Assembly (NCBI GenBank): GCA_965221445.1
Contig: CBDCSF010000013.1
Span: 62,001-126,000, forward strand
Direction: 5' to 3'
DNA from: MPNP01 sp965221445
GTDB taxonomy: Bacteria > Pseudomonadota > Alphaproteobacteria > Rhodobacterales > Rhodobacteraceae
DNA: 64,000 nucleotides
The notes beneath the pieces were generated by a model. It saw only the letters and a list, made by a program, of their open reading frames with translations. It had not been told where the DNA came from and did not search any database. Every line of letters starts with the position of its first letter. Within the stretch, counting starts at the first letter, position 1. Position numbers and translations under genes: made by a program. Positions 1-9,490 of this stretch are shown here, piece after piece.

Positions 1-1
1 A

Positions 2-1864
2 TATTTATTTTTAACGGAGAATCTTCCAGGTACGGCAATCAATGAAATCCTCCAGCAGATTATAATTTCATCCCTTGGTAAATTGTCACTTCCTAAATCT
101 ATGTATTGGGGGGCTGGTAGAACCAAATGGGTACGGCCAATTCAATCATTGCTTGGCATTTTGTATGATGAAGAGAAAACTGAAATCGTTCCGTTTGAAT
201 TTGCAGGATTAACGGCAGGAAATACAACTTTTGGGCATAGGTTTATGTCACCTGATGAGATGACGATCAATTCTTTTGATGATTATAAGAGAAAATTGAT
301 GAACTCTTTTGTAATCATTGATCCTGAAACTCGAAAGGATAAAATCCTGGAGACCATCCAAATGGAACTGGGTAGTCAGTATCCTGATCTCGAACTGGTT
401 CATGATGATGAGTTGCTGGATGAAATAGTAGGTTTGGTTGAATGGCCCATCCCACTTCTGGGAGAAATAGATGCTCCTTTTCAGGAACTGCCGGAAGAAG
501 TGCTCAAAACAACCATAAAGGTTCACCAGAAATATCTCTCAGTCAGGGATACTGTTAAAGGAAAAATTACCAATTTTATCACAGTTGCCAATTTCAAGGC
601 ACTTGATGATGGCTATACCATTATAAATGGAAACCAGAGAGTCCTTGCGTCAAGACTTTCCGATGCTCAATTTTTCCTCAATGAAGATATACGCAAGTTT
701 CCTGTCAATCTGTTGGAGGTGGCAGAAGAATTAAGGAGTGTCCGCTATAGTTATGGTTTGGGAACCCAGAAAGACAGGGTGGACAGGATAGAAAAATTAT
801 CCAGAAGGATTGCATTGAAATTTTCCTGTACAGAAGAGGATGCTAGTCAAGCTGCCCAACTTTCCAAGATAGACCTTGTTACCCACATGGTTAAGGAATT
901 TCCTGAACTGCAGGGTGTTATGGGTAGATATTATGGAAATAAACAAGGAATTAATCCTGATATTTGTGAAGCCATTGAAGAACATTATTTACCTGCAAAA
1001 ATTTTGGATCGGGTTCCTTCCAACCCAATAAGCATAACCATAGGGTTGGCCGACCGGATAAACCATCTGGTAGGATTTTTCCTGCGTAGGGAAATGCCAA
1101 CAGGACTTGGAGACCCTAATGCACTCAGAAGAGCTGCTTTGGGTATTATCAGACTGATCCTAAATAATAATATCCAGGGTTTTTATTTGAGGAAGATTAT
1201 TTCTTATTCCATTGATGATCATTTTGAATCTGCTGCTTCAACAGAAAAAACTTCTCGCTTGGAATTAAAATCAACTTTGGAAGAGAAGACTGAAGTTACA
1301 GAAGCTATTTTGGCATTTATTTTACGGAGACTATCCATCTATCTTGTAGATAAAGGGTTTAGCTCAGATTTTGTTGATGCATGTGTTCATGTGCCTAATA
1401 ATGACGATCTTTTTGACATAGTAAAAAGGGTTGAAACATTGGTATTATTTTTACCAACCCATTCAGGTACAGATCTCCTTCACCTTGACAACCGTATTTC
1501 AAGAATTCTGATCTCTTTAAAAACAGAACCTTCAGAAGACAAATCAATAGAAGATGATACCTTGAATATTGATCCCTCTCTGTTTCAATCTTCCTTTGAA
1601 GAAGCCTTGTATGGGAAATTTCAATATATACAGAAAAAGTTCTCCACGATAGAGAATGACAATTATTTGGGGAAACTTGAGGAAGTCTCAAATATTAGAA
1701 AAACTGTAGATGAATTCTTTGATAATGTAATGATCAGGGTAGACGACCAACTCATAAAAAATAACAGGCTTAATTTGTTGAGAAATATTCGAAAAATCCT
1801 GATCAGGGATTTTAATTTGGGTTTGGTGTCTAGCCATGAAATGACCAAGGATTCACAACAGTAA
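2..1864 (+). CDS. glyS: glycyl-tRNA synthetase beta subunit (5' end outside window)
   Basis: Beta subunit of the alpha2beta2 bacterial glycyl-tRNA synthetase, which charges tRNA-Gly in the cytoplasm with the alpha subunit (glyQ, presumably just left of the window). The frame is open from base 2 to the TAA at 1862-1864 and already contains family sequence before the first possible start, a TTG at 83, so the gene is truncated by the window and that TTG is not the true start. Recognisable blocks are PKSMYWGAGRTKWVRPI near the left edge and the family hallmark MPTGLGDPNALRRAA about 340 codons after base 83. The C-terminal third is helical and fits the anticodon-binding region. About 620 residues are visible of the usual 690 or so. 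The next gene starts 5 bp downstream, so the two probably share a transcript. Confidence 0.97.
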   Translation, partial: YLFLTENLPGTAINEILQQIIISSLGKLSLPKSMYWGAGRTKWVRPIQSLLGILYDEEKTEIVPFEFAGLTAGNTTFGHRFMSPDEMTINSFDDYKRKLMNSFVIIDPETRKDKILETIQMELGSQYPDLELVHDDELLDEIVGLVEWPIPLLGEIDAPFQELPEEVLKTTIKVHQKYLSVRDTVKGKITNFITVANFKALDDGYTIINGNQRVLASRLSDAQFFLNEDIRKFPVNLLEVAEELRSVRYSYGLGTQKDRVDRIEKLSRRIALKFSCTEEDASQAAQLSKIDLVTHMVKEFPELQGVMGRYYGNKQGINPDICEAIEEHYLPAKILDRVPSNPISITIGLADRINHLVGFFLRREMPTGLGDPNALRRAALGIIRLILNNNIQGFYLRKIISYSIDDHFESAASTEKTSRLELKSTLEEKTEVTEAILAFILRRLSIYLVDKGFSSDFVDACVHVPNNDDLFDIVKRVETLVLFLPTHSGTDLLHLDNRISRILISLKTEPSEDKSIEDDTLNIDPSLFQSSFEEALYGKFQYIQKKFSTIENDNYLGKLEEVSNIRKTVDEFFDNVMIRVDDQLIKNNRLNLLRNIRKILIRDFNLGLVSSHEMTKDSQQ

Positions 1865-1869
1865 GCGAT

Positions 1870-4377
1870 TTGAATAAACGGTATATGCAATATTCACTGC
1901 TTGACAACAACATTGATCTTGACCAAGGAAAGTATGGAGGCAAAGCGGCAAAGCTTGCCAAATTACCCAAGATGGGAATTAAAATACCTCGGTCGGTGGT
2001 GCTTCCTATAGCTACAGTAAAGTCGATTGCACAGGGGGCGGTTTTTAATACCAAGGATTTAGTTGGAATTTTCCCAGAAAATACGTTGCTAGCCATCAGG
2101 CCAAGTTCGGAACATGTTGAGTGGGGAGGATTACCTACAATTCTCAATGTAGGGATGAATGAAACCATCTTCCAGCAAAAAGTAATTGAGCTGGGGCAAG
2201 AGATAGCTGAGAGTGTTTATCTTAATTTTATAATAGATTATTCTGTACGGGTCTCCAGGCTCGACCCGGAGGAATTTGAAGATATCAGGGAATTGGCTAT
2301 TCCGACCAGGGATAAAATCCTGCGAGCCTTGGATTTATACCATACCGAAAGGGATGAGGAATTTACCCAAGATCCAAATGAGCAGGTATATCATTGCATA
2401 AGATCAATGGCCAGGATTTGGGAGGGTACTACCGCAAGAATGTTGCGGAGAGCTCAAGATGCCCCCGAGGATTCTGGACTTGGCTTAATTATCCAGGAAA
2501 TGGCCTATCAAAAGGGGAACGGTTTTCTCAAGGTTGGTAGGAGTAACTTCCGGGAAATGGCAAAAGACGGATGGAGCCATGATATTAAGTATTTTGATTT
2601 GTCATCACTTGGAAAAAATCTTTTCGATTTTGATACTCCCGAAAGGACAAGGAAGGTTTTAGACCAATATCATTCAATTTTACGAAGTGAGTTGAAGGAT
2701 GAGTTTGAATTGATCTTTGTGGTTGAGGATGGCCTACCATTAGTTCTGGATTATAGGATACCACAAAGGACTGTAAACACTGAAATCAAGGTGGCGGTCC
2801 GCTTAGTAGAGGATAAAATCATCAGCAAATCCGAAGCTTTGATGAGGATCAATCCTGAAAGTCTCACCAGAGCCATTCATACGCAATTGGATGAATTTTC
2901 TGCAGACAGGATTCTATCCAATGGAATTGCTGCAAGTCCTGGAGCAGCTACAGGAGTCATTGTTTTTTCATCCAATGCAGCTGAAGAGATGGCAGCAAAA
3001 GAACAATCATGTATCCTAGTGAGGCCAGAGACAGGCCCAGAGGACATAAAAGGTATGTACACTGCAAAAGGAGTACTCACTGGACGGGGTGGTTTGACCA
3101 GTCATGCGGCAGTGATCGCACGGAGTTTAGGAGTTCCCTGCGTAGCAGCAGCAACAGATCTTGAGTTCAACCCCAAGGAAAAGACTTTGGTTTCAAAAGG
3201 AGGTAAAATTCTCAGAGAAGGTGATAAGGTCACAATTGATGGTTCGGAAGGGATTGTAATTGACGGGTTTGTCTCCAAGGTTAGGCCAAGTCTGGATTCC
3301 GATTTTGATACTTTCCTTAACTGGGCTGATGAGATAAGGGATATTGGGGTCAGGGCAAACGCCGATACTATTGAGGAAGTTGGAGTAGCCAAGGGCTTTA
3401 AGGCTGAAGGGATTGGTTTGTGTCGGACTGAGCACATGTTTTTTGCCCAGTCACGTCTGACGGTAATGCGTGAAATGATTTTCAGAGACAGCACCGAGGA
3501 CCGCAGGGAAGTTTTGAAAGATCTTCTCGAAATGCAAAAGGGGGACTTTATAGAGCTCTTTACTGAAATGGCCGGGTATCCTGTTTGCATAAGACTATTG
3601 GACCCACCTCTTCATGAATTTCTTCCTCGTGATGATGAAGAAATTAGGGAATTGGCCGAGGCACTGAATCTACCCATGAGCCAAATAAATTCTCGAATGG
3701 AGGAATTAAGGGAATTCAATCCCATGTTGGGAATGCGTGGAGTGAGATTGGGTATTACGAACCCTGAAATTTATGAAATGCAGGCGAGAGCTATTTTTGA
3801 AGCTGCAGCCGAAGTCGAAAAGGTGGGTCTACAAGCAAAACCCGAAATCATGATTCCGCTGGTTTCTGCCAACAGGGAAGTAGAATTGATAAAAGAGCTT
3901 GTGGATTCGGTTGCCCAAGATGTCCAGGATCGTATCGGATGTTTATCTTCGTATAAAATTGGCGTCATGGTTGAAACCCCTCGTGCGGCAATGCGGGCCG
4001 GAGACCTGGCTGAAATTTCTACTTTCCTTAGTTTTGGTACAAATGACCTGACACAACTTGCCTTTGGAATTAGTCGGGATGATGCATCCAGAATAATTGA
4101 TGAATACCTAAAACAGGGTGTTTTCAATACTGATCCATTTGTCAGTATAGATTTGGAAGGAGTTGGTGAGCTTTTGCTCATGGCAGTTGAAAGGGGTAGG
4201 AGGGCCAGAGAGGATTTGATCCTTTCGATATGTGGAGAACACTCTGCTGATCCAAGTACTATTCAGTTCTGTCGGGAAACAGAATTTTCCTATGTTTCAT
4301 GTACGCCATATCGTATTCCAATAGCAAGATTGGCGGCTGCTCAGTGTGTGATAAATGATACAAGAAACAGGGTTTGA
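1870..4377 (+). CDS. ppdK: pyruvate phosphate dikinase-like protein with divergent N-terminal half
   Basis: Related to pyruvate, phosphate dikinase, which interconverts pyruvate + ATP + Pi and PEP + AMP + PPi. The central phosphohistidine domain is intact (GGLTSHAAVIAR, His412), as is the C-terminal PEP/pyruvate TIM barrel (NPMLGMRGVRLG, SFGTNDLTQ, ICGEHSADPS and the proton-donor Cys811 in VSCTPYRIPIARLAAAQ). At 835 residues it is about 45-60 shorter than usual, and the loss is in the N-terminal nucleotide-binding half. The first subdomain is visible (GGKAAKLAKL near residue 23), but the glycine-rich GTGVxFTRDP and NAQGED blocks I expect from the family are not, and the usual LQTR is LDYR. 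Start: TTG at 1870 or ATG at 1885, neither with a strong Shine-Dalgarno. It follows glyS by 5 bp, a known alphaproteobacterial arrangement. PPDK ancestry is certain; normal dikinase activity is not. Confidence 0.85.
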   Translation: MNKRYMQYSLLDNNIDLDQGKYGGKAAKLAKLPKMGIKIPRSVVLPIATVKSIAQGAVFNTKDLVGIFPENTLLAIRPSSEHVEWGGLPTILNVGMNETIFQQKVIELGQEIAESVYLNFIIDYSVRVSRLDPEEFEDIRELAIPTRDKILRALDLYHTERDEEFTQDPNEQVYHCIRSMARIWEGTTARMLRRAQDAPEDSGLGLIIQEMAYQKGNGFLKVGRSNFREMAKDGWSHDIKYFDLSSLGKNLFDFDTPERTRKVLDQYHSILRSELKDEFELIFVVEDGLPLVLDYRIPQRTVNTEIKVAVRLVEDKIISKSEALMRINPESLTRAIHTQLDEFSADRILSNGIAASPGAATGVIVFSSNAAEEMAAKEQSCILVRPETGPEDIKGMYTAKGVLTGRGGLTSHAAVIARSLGVPCVAAATDLEFNPKEKTLVSKGGKILREGDKVTIDGSEGIVIDGFVSKVRPSLDSDFDTFLNWADEIRDIGVRANADTIEEVGVAKGFKAEGIGLCRTEHMFFAQSRLTVMREMIFRDSTEDRREVLKDLLEMQKGDFIELFTEMAGYPVCIRLLDPPLHEFLPRDDEEIRELAEALNLPMSQINSRMEELREFNPMLGMRGVRLGITNPEIYEMQARAIFEAAAEVEKVGLQAKPEIMIPLVSANREVELIKELVDSVAQDVQDRIGCLSSYKIGVMVETPRAAMRAGDLAEISTFLSFGTNDLTQLAFGISRDDASRIIDEYLKQGVFNTDPFVSIDLEGVGELLLMAVERGRRAREDLILSICGEHSADPSTIQFCRETEFSYVSCTPYRIPIARLAAAQCVINDTRNRV

Positions 4378-4477
4378 ATAGGGTGAAAATCTTGCACTGT
4401 GGATAATTGATCAATTAAGGCTACCTATACCTCAAAGCAATTTATTTCCCAATTGTCGTTGCAAAATCTTGATTTTT

Positions 4478-4514
4478 TGATTTATTTCACTATTAGTGAC
4501 TTTTTACTAAATCA
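4478..4514 (+). terminator. possible terminator after the ppdK-like gene
   Basis: A nested inverted repeat: outer arms TGATTTA (4478-4484) and TAAATCA (4508-4514), inner arms TCACT (4487-4491) and AGTGA (4495-4499), with a run of five T at 4501-4505. It lies 100 bp downstream of the ppdK-like gene, in the 269-bp gap before the hydrolase gene. The stems are short and AT-rich, so this is a weak candidate. Nothing else is evident in that gap. Confidence 0.35.
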
Positions 4515-4646
4515 ATAATCATCGAACCAAAATGACAGAATATGAGGCACATTTCTTTCTGTCACAAGCAGATCCGTACAGACTTGAAAGCAGGGTAGTG
4601 GTGTATCTAAATATGATGATGTGTTTTAAAAACTAATGATCTGAAG

Positions 4647-5429
4647 ATGTTAAATTTATCTAGAACATTAAAGGTTTACAGAATCCCATTATCATTGATA
4701 TTGGGATTTGGTTTTTGGGGTATAAGTACGTTTGGGGCGATTGCTGAAGAGTCTGCTTCCAAAGCTGACCCACAACCATCTGACATTATTAATCCCTTCG
4801 CTGAAGAAGCACCCTTGATGCTGGCTTCTTTTGAACCACCGCAGTTACGGGGCGTTACATCTGGTATCAAAGTACAATCAATCGTTGTTGTTCCTGATAG
4901 GGAAAATCAGATTAGTTCAATAGACGCAACGTCTCTTCCTAGGATGTATCTGCCTTACAACAAGAGTTTATTCTACCGACCCGCAAGCGTTAATACATAC
5001 CAGTTGGTCAAAATGGGTGCACCTGAATTTAGACCAGATCACTCGCGTGATTTCAAGTGTTTGGTTGAAGCCCTGTATTTCGAAGCCAGAGGAGAAACTC
5101 TACAGGGACAAAGAGCAGTAGCGGAAGTGATTATTAACAGGGTTAAATCGCCAGACTTTCCGAACACTATTTGTGGTGTTGTCCATCAGGGTGGAACAAA
5201 AAAAGACCGTTGTCAATTCAGTTACTATTGTGACGGGAAACCTGAAAGGTTTTATGAAAAGGTAGCTTATGAGCAGATTAAGCGTATGGCAATAAAATTT
5301 GTAAATGGGCATTATCCTGAGATTTTTGATGAACCAACACACTTTCATGCTACCCACGTAAAACCATTTTGGGTAGCAAAGTTTAAATACCTTGGGAAGG
5401 CTGGACAACATCATTTCTATTCTCACTAA
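4647..5429 (+). CDS. SleB-type cell wall hydrolase
   Basis: Exported or membrane-anchored peptidoglycan hydrolase of the SleB / Hydrolase_2 family (PF07486). Residues about 10-33 form one hydrophobic signal or anchor segment, followed by a roughly 100-residue low-complexity linker. The catalytic domain begins near residue 130 and carries the family signature LVEALYFEARGE, then AVAEVIINRV and a C-terminal CQFSYYCDG block. The first acidic residue of that signature (Glu in VEALYFEARGE) is the expected catalytic acid. In alphaproteobacteria such proteins act as lytic enzymes in wall remodelling; the exact bond cut here is inferred from the family only. The gene has its own leader and is followed 64 bp later by glmM, a cell wall precursor gene. 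Confidence 0.88.
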   Translation: MLNLSRTLKVYRIPLSLILGFGFWGISTFGAIAEESASKADPQPSDIINPFAEEAPLMLASFEPPQLRGVTSGIKVQSIVVVPDRENQISSIDATSLPRMYLPYNKSLFYRPASVNTYQLVKMGAPEFRPDHSRDFKCLVEALYFEARGETLQGQRAVAEVIINRVKSPDFPNTICGVVHQGGTKKDRCQFSYYCDGKPERFYEKVAYEQIKRMAIKFVNGHYPEIFDEPTHFHATHVKPFWVAKFKYLGKAGQHHFYSH

Positions 5430-5448
5430 ATATCTTCATAGCCCTATA

Positions 5449-5474
5449 TAATCCTGTAAAGATATTCAGGATTA
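5449..5474. other. 8-bp hairpin between the hydrolase gene and glmM
   Basis: Perfect inverted repeat TAATCCTG (5449-5456) / CAGGATTA (5467-5474) with a 10-nt loop. It sits 20 bp after the end of the hydrolase gene and 19 bp before the glmM start. There is no T tract, so it may be a processing or stabilising structure rather than a terminator. Confidence 0.3.
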
Positions 5475-5493
5475 AGACATAAAAAGGAATAAT

Positions 5494-6837
5494 ATGGGTT
5501 ATTCTTATTTTGGTACAGACGGAATTAGGGGAGAGGCGAATACCTTCCCTTTGACAGCAGAAGTTACCTTGAAGATTGGTATGGCAGCTGGAAAGTTTTT
5601 CCGGAAGGCCTCCAACAACCAACACAGAGTTGTCATTGGCAAGGATACCAGACGGTCTGGTTACATGCTTGAAAACGCCCTTACGGCAGGCCTTACAGCA
5701 ACCGGAATGAATGTTCATCTCCTGGGACCCATTCCAACTCCGGCAATTGGTTTATTAACCAGATCAATGCGTGCTGACCTTGGAGTCATGATTACAGCAT
5801 CTCACAATTCTTATCAGGACAATGGACTGAAGTTTTTTGGGCCCGATGGATATAAACTTCCAATTAAGACAGAAAGGCAAATTGAACAGTTAATTGATAG
5901 TGATTTACCTTTGGAAACACCGGAAAATATTGGGCGTGCAGAGCGAATAGACGGTGGTTTAGGAAGATATATTGAGTTTGCCAAAACAACCTTTCCAAAA
6001 AACTGTCGCCTTACAGGCCTTAGAATAGTTATTGATTGTGCCAATGGTGCCGGCTACAAGGTTGCTCCGGAAATACTATGGGAATTGGGTGCGGAAGTTG
6101 TACCTATCGGTGTTTCACCCAATGGGTTCAACATTAACCAAAAATGTGGATCAACAGATCCCACATTGCTTGTTGAAAAAATCAAGGAAACCAGAGCGGA
6201 TGTTGGATTGGCCTTAGATGGTGACGGAGACAGAATTTTGGTTTGCGATGAGATGGGCAGGGTGATAGATGGGGATCAGTTGCTTGCTTTGTTGGCAACC
6301 AGATTGGCAGATAAGGGACAACTCAACCAAAACACGGTTGTTGCTACCAAGATGTCAAATTTGGGTCTACAAAAATACCTTGATGAAAGAGGCCTGTCAC
6401 TGATCAAGACTTCGGTTGGTGACAGGAATATATCAAATGAAATGATTGCTGGTGGTTACAGCTTGGGGGGTGAAAATTCCGGACATATTATTATTTCAAG
6501 ATATGCTACGACAGGGGATGGAATTATCGCGGCCCTGCAGTTTCTTTCTGCGCTGGTTGAATCTGGCAAGAAAGCAAGTGAAGTAGCGAATGTATTTAAG
6601 CCTGTACCTCAGATCTTAAGAAATGTGAGAATCATTAAGGGTGGTGACCCTACAAAGGACGAATCAGTCCAGAAAGTTATTAACCAAAACATTGAGAAAC
6701 TAAATGGAAAGGGACAGGTTTTTGTAAGGAAATCCGGTACCGAACCTGTTGTAAGGGTTTTGGTTGCGGGCGAGAGTCTTAAATTCATAACCGAAATAGC
6801 GAATGAAATTGAAAATGCTGTTTTGATGGCCGCCTGA
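5494..6837 (+). CDS. glmM: phosphoglucosamine mutase
   Basis: Converts glucosamine-6-phosphate to glucosamine-1-phosphate, the step before GlmU in UDP-GlcNAc synthesis for peptidoglycan and lipopolysaccharide. At 447 residues it has the family's normal length. It shows all four phosphohexomutase landmarks: the phosphoserine loop MITASHNSYQDNG (Ser near 103), the metal-binding loop DGDGDRI (near 244), the sugar-binding GGENSGH (near 327) and the phosphate-binding RKSGTEPVVRV near the C terminus. The ATG at 5494 is preceded by AAGGAA at suitable spacing. In many alphaproteobacteria glmM follows ftsH and folP; here it follows a cell wall hydrolase instead, keeping the cell-envelope theme. Confidence 0.97.
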   Translation: MGYSYFGTDGIRGEANTFPLTAEVTLKIGMAAGKFFRKASNNQHRVVIGKDTRRSGYMLENALTAGLTATGMNVHLLGPIPTPAIGLLTRSMRADLGVMITASHNSYQDNGLKFFGPDGYKLPIKTERQIEQLIDSDLPLETPENIGRAERIDGGLGRYIEFAKTTFPKNCRLTGLRIVIDCANGAGYKVAPEILWELGAEVVPIGVSPNGFNINQKCGSTDPTLLVEKIKETRADVGLALDGDGDRILVCDEMGRVIDGDQLLALLATRLADKGQLNQNTVVATKMSNLGLQKYLDERGLSLIKTSVGDRNISNEMIAGGYSLGGENSGHIIISRYATTGDGIIAALQFLSALVESGKKASEVANVFKPVPQILRNVRIIKGGDPTKDESVQKVINQNIEKLNGKGQVFVRKSGTEPVVRVLVAGESLKFITEIANEIENAVLMAA

Positions 6838-6855
6838 GATTACCCACATATTCAA

Positions 6856-6883
6856 GGATAAGCCTGTACATCGGCACTTATCC
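6856..6883. other. 7-bp hairpin after glmM
   Basis: Inverted repeat GGATAAG (6856-6862) / CTTATCC (6877-6883), 18 bp after the glmM stop and 45 bp before the next gene. There is no T tract. It may mark the 3' end of glmM mRNA, but the evidence is weak. Confidence 0.25.
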
Positions 6884-6928
6884 AAATTACATTTTGTATG
6901 ATTTCGTAGAGTTATCCCGTTCTTCCAG

Positions 6929-8161
6929 ATGCCTAAAAAATCTAGCTGTGATATTTTTGTTTCGGGTGGCGGTTTGGCAGGTTTAATGACTACCCTGTCG
7001 CTAGCCAACGATTCAACAAGTGTTGTCTGTTGTGATTCAAATTGGGATTTTACTCTAGAACCTTCAGGTTTACTACAGGATCATAGAGTAACTGCTCTTT
7101 TCAACAATTCATTGGAGTTCCTTGAAAGCTTAATCCCAGTTGAATCATTATTGTCCTCCCATGGTAAGAGATTGGCAGAAATAGAGGTTGTTGAAGCAGG
7201 GGAAAAAGGAGAAATTAAACAGGTTAGCAGCTTTAAATCATGTTCAATTGGCAGGAAGGAATTTGGTTGGGTTCTACCAAACGACAAACTCAGGACGATA
7301 CTGGTTTCACAGGCACTGAAAAATCCAAATATTACTTTTTTACCTAAAGCAGGTGTAAGAACGGTTTTAACCCGAACCAACGAGGTACATATCCTTCTTA
7401 CCGATGGTGCAAGGGTGGTTTCCAAGCTTTTGGTTGGAGCTGATGGAAAGGACTCACAGGTAAGGGAGTTCCTGAAGATTAATACAAGGAAGGTTTCCCT
7501 TCCACAAGGGGGAATTACCTTCAATGTAAGGCATCCATATTCGCTGAATAAAAAGTCTTTGGAAATTTATAGAACTGGAGGTCCTTTTACCATTATTCCC
7601 CTTCCGGGAGAGGATAATTATTGTTCAAACATAATCTGGATGGATTCAATAAAGAATATTGAAACCTTTTCAAAATTGAGCACTGTCGAACTTGCAGGTG
7701 AAGCCACAAAACGTTCGTTAGGGATGGTGGGCAATCTCTCGATAATATCTACGCCCGTAAAATGGTCGGGTAATTATCAAATGGCCAATAAACTAAATTG
7801 TGAAAGAACGATCTTGATTGCCGAGGCCGCCCATAACTTACCTCCATTAGGGGCACAGGGACTTAACCTGACTATAAGTGATATAAAGCTGCTATACGAT
7901 TGCATTTCAAAATCAGAAGACCCTGGAGACCCTCTGGTATTAAGGAGTTATACCTCTGCCAGGTATTTTCCAACTCTGCTGAAGTTTTTCGGTACCAATT
8001 TTCTTAACCTGTTGTCTTTCTCGAATATTGTTCCATTAAGGACTTTAAGGAAGGAGGGCACTGGCTTATTTTCCAGGAATGAGCAGTTGCAAAATTCGTT
8101 GATTAAATTCGGCCTAGGTGAGGAACTTTTTCCTTTCAAACCCTTTTACAAAGCATATTAA
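6929..8161 (+). CDS. UbiH/UbiF-type FAD-dependent monooxygenase
   Basis: Flavoprotein hydroxylase of the UbiH/UbiF/VisC family, which hydroxylates the aromatic ring during ubiquinone biosynthesis. The FAD dinucleotide fold is at the N terminus (SGGGLAGLM, residues about 12-20), the mid-protein GADGKDSQVRE motif is near residue 170, and the second FAD/ribityl motif EAAHNLPPLGAQGLNL is near residue 300. The EAAH in place of the more common GDAAH is seen in alphaproteobacterial members. Length (410) is normal. Which ring carbon it hydroxylates (UbiH, UbiF, UbiL or UbiM role) cannot be read from sequence alone, so no symbol is given. No clear Shine-Dalgarno precedes the ATG. It stands between glmM and ilvC on the same strand without an obvious operon partner. 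Confidence 0.85.
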   Translation: MPKKSSCDIFVSGGGLAGLMTTLSLANDSTSVVCCDSNWDFTLEPSGLLQDHRVTALFNNSLEFLESLIPVESLLSSHGKRLAEIEVVEAGEKGEIKQVSSFKSCSIGRKEFGWVLPNDKLRTILVSQALKNPNITFLPKAGVRTVLTRTNEVHILLTDGARVVSKLLVGADGKDSQVREFLKINTRKVSLPQGGITFNVRHPYSLNKKSLEIYRTGGPFTIIPLPGEDNYCSNIIWMDSIKNIETFSKLSTVELAGEATKRSLGMVGNLSIISTPVKWSGNYQMANKLNCERTILIAEAAHNLPPLGAQGLNLTISDIKLLYDCISKSEDPGDPLVLRSYTSARYFPTLLKFFGTNFLNLLSFSNIVPLRTLRKEGTGLFSRNEQLQNSLIKFGLGEELFPFKPFYKAY

Positions 8162-8289
8162 ATTGATAATGAACAGGCTTTCGGGGTTAGAAATTCATTG
8201 GTCAACAATTATATCCTGAAATTCAAAAATTAATGGGATAGAGACCATTTTTCCCTTTAGAAATCAAAATAATTAGATTGGAGAACAAA

Positions 8290-9312
8290 ATGCGAGTGTA
8301 TTATGATCGGGATTGTGATGTAAACCTGATAAAGGATAAAAAGGTAGCCATATTGGGATATGGTTCCCAAGGTCATGCCCATGCTCTTAACCTAAGGGAT
8401 TCAGGAGCAAAAAATATAGTTGTTGCCTTAAGGAAGAACTCTTCATCCGCCTCAAAAGCTCAGTCAGAGGGATTGGAGGTAATGGGGATTGCCGAGGCTT
8501 CAGAGTGGTGTGATTTAATCATGTTTACTATGCCGGATGAACTACAAGCCGAGACGTACTACAAATATGTCCATGATAATATACGGGAAGGTGCAGCAAT
8601 CGCTTTTGCACACGGCCTGAATATCCACTTCCAACTGATCAACCCCAAACCTGGTGTTGATGTTGTTATGATTGCACCTAAAGGACCTGGCCATACTGTT
8701 AGAGGTGAATTTAAGAAAGGTGGTGGAGTTCCTTGTCTGGTTGCAGTGGATAGAGATGCATCTGGAACTGCTATGGAAACAGCCCTATCCTATTGTGCGG
8801 CAATAGGTGGTGGACGTTCTGGAATCATTGAAACCGACTTCAAAGAGGAGTGTGAAACAGATTTGTTTGGTGAGCAGGCTGTTCTTTGTGGTGGACTGGT
8901 GGAGTTAATCCGACAGGGTTTTGAAACACTCGTAGAAGCTGGTTATGCGCCGGAAATGGCCTATTTTGAATGTTTACATGAGGTAAAGTTAATTGTCGAC
9001 CTGATTTATGAGGGTGGAATTGCCAACATGAACTATTCAATATCCAATACCGCAGAGTATGGAGAATATTACTCTGGTCAAAAAGTTTTACCGTATGATG
9101 AGACCAAGACAAGGATGAAGAAAATTCTCAGCGATATCCAGAATGGGAAATTCACAAGTGAATGGATGCGGGAATGCTCAGTCGGCCAACCTTCGTTTAA
9201 AGCCATTAGAAGGGTAAATGATGCACACCAAATTGAGGAGGTTGGTAAAAAGCTCAGGGCTATGATGCCATGGATTACTGAAGGAAAACTGGTTGATCAG
9301 GAGAAAAATTAA
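8290..9312 (+). CDS. ilvC: ketol-acid reductoisomerase
   Basis: Catalyses the NADPH-dependent isomerisation and reduction of acetolactate and acetohydroxybutyrate in valine, leucine and isoleucine synthesis. The Rossmann motif GYGSQGHAHALNL lies near residue 22. The knotted C-terminal domain has the Mg2+ ligands in DLFGEQAVLCGG and in ECLHEVKLIVDLIYEGG. At 340 residues it is a short, class I enzyme. A TTG at 8278 opens the frame four codons earlier, but the ATG at 8290 is preferred: GGAG at 8280-8283 is six bases upstream and family proteins begin MRVYYDRDxDVNLI. The gene is monocistronic here; a hairpin follows it at 9369-9394. Confidence 0.97.
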   Translation: MRVYYDRDCDVNLIKDKKVAILGYGSQGHAHALNLRDSGAKNIVVALRKNSSSASKAQSEGLEVMGIAEASEWCDLIMFTMPDELQAETYYKYVHDNIREGAAIAFAHGLNIHFQLINPKPGVDVVMIAPKGPGHTVRGEFKKGGGVPCLVAVDRDASGTAMETALSYCAAIGGGRSGIIETDFKEECETDLFGEQAVLCGGLVELIRQGFETLVEAGYAPEMAYFECLHEVKLIVDLIYEGGIANMNYSISNTAEYGEYYSGQKVLPYDETKTRMKKILSDIQNGKFTSEWMRECSVGQPSFKAIRRVNDAHQIEEVGKKLRAMMPWITEGKLVDQEKN

Positions 9313-9368
9313 TTTGCCAGGGTTAAATGCTGACAAAATACTGACACCACAAAAACGAAATTAGACCG

Positions 9369-9394
9369 GGAATGAGGTTTATTGGCCTCATTCC
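9369..9394. terminator. hairpin between convergent ilvC and carA
   Basis: Perfect 9-bp inverted repeat GGAATGAGG (9369-9377) / CCTCATTCC (9386-9394) with an 8-nt loop, in the 178-bp gap between the two convergent genes. There is no immediate T tract on the + side; on the - side a T-rich stretch starts a few bases on. It probably acts as a bidirectional terminator or mRNA 3'-end stabiliser. Confidence 0.5.
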
Positions 9395-9490
9395 TGAATC
9401 TTTGCACCAAAGTTTGCCAAAATAATCTGCTTGTCAAACGCCTGTCTTCTGTAAGAGAATCCTGGTGTAATGTACAGCAATTAATGAAGT

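Noticed and set aside
3102..3590. 162-codon - strand frame inside the ppdK-like gene
   Set aside because: Long but antisense to a conserved coding region, with no start context or family resemblance.
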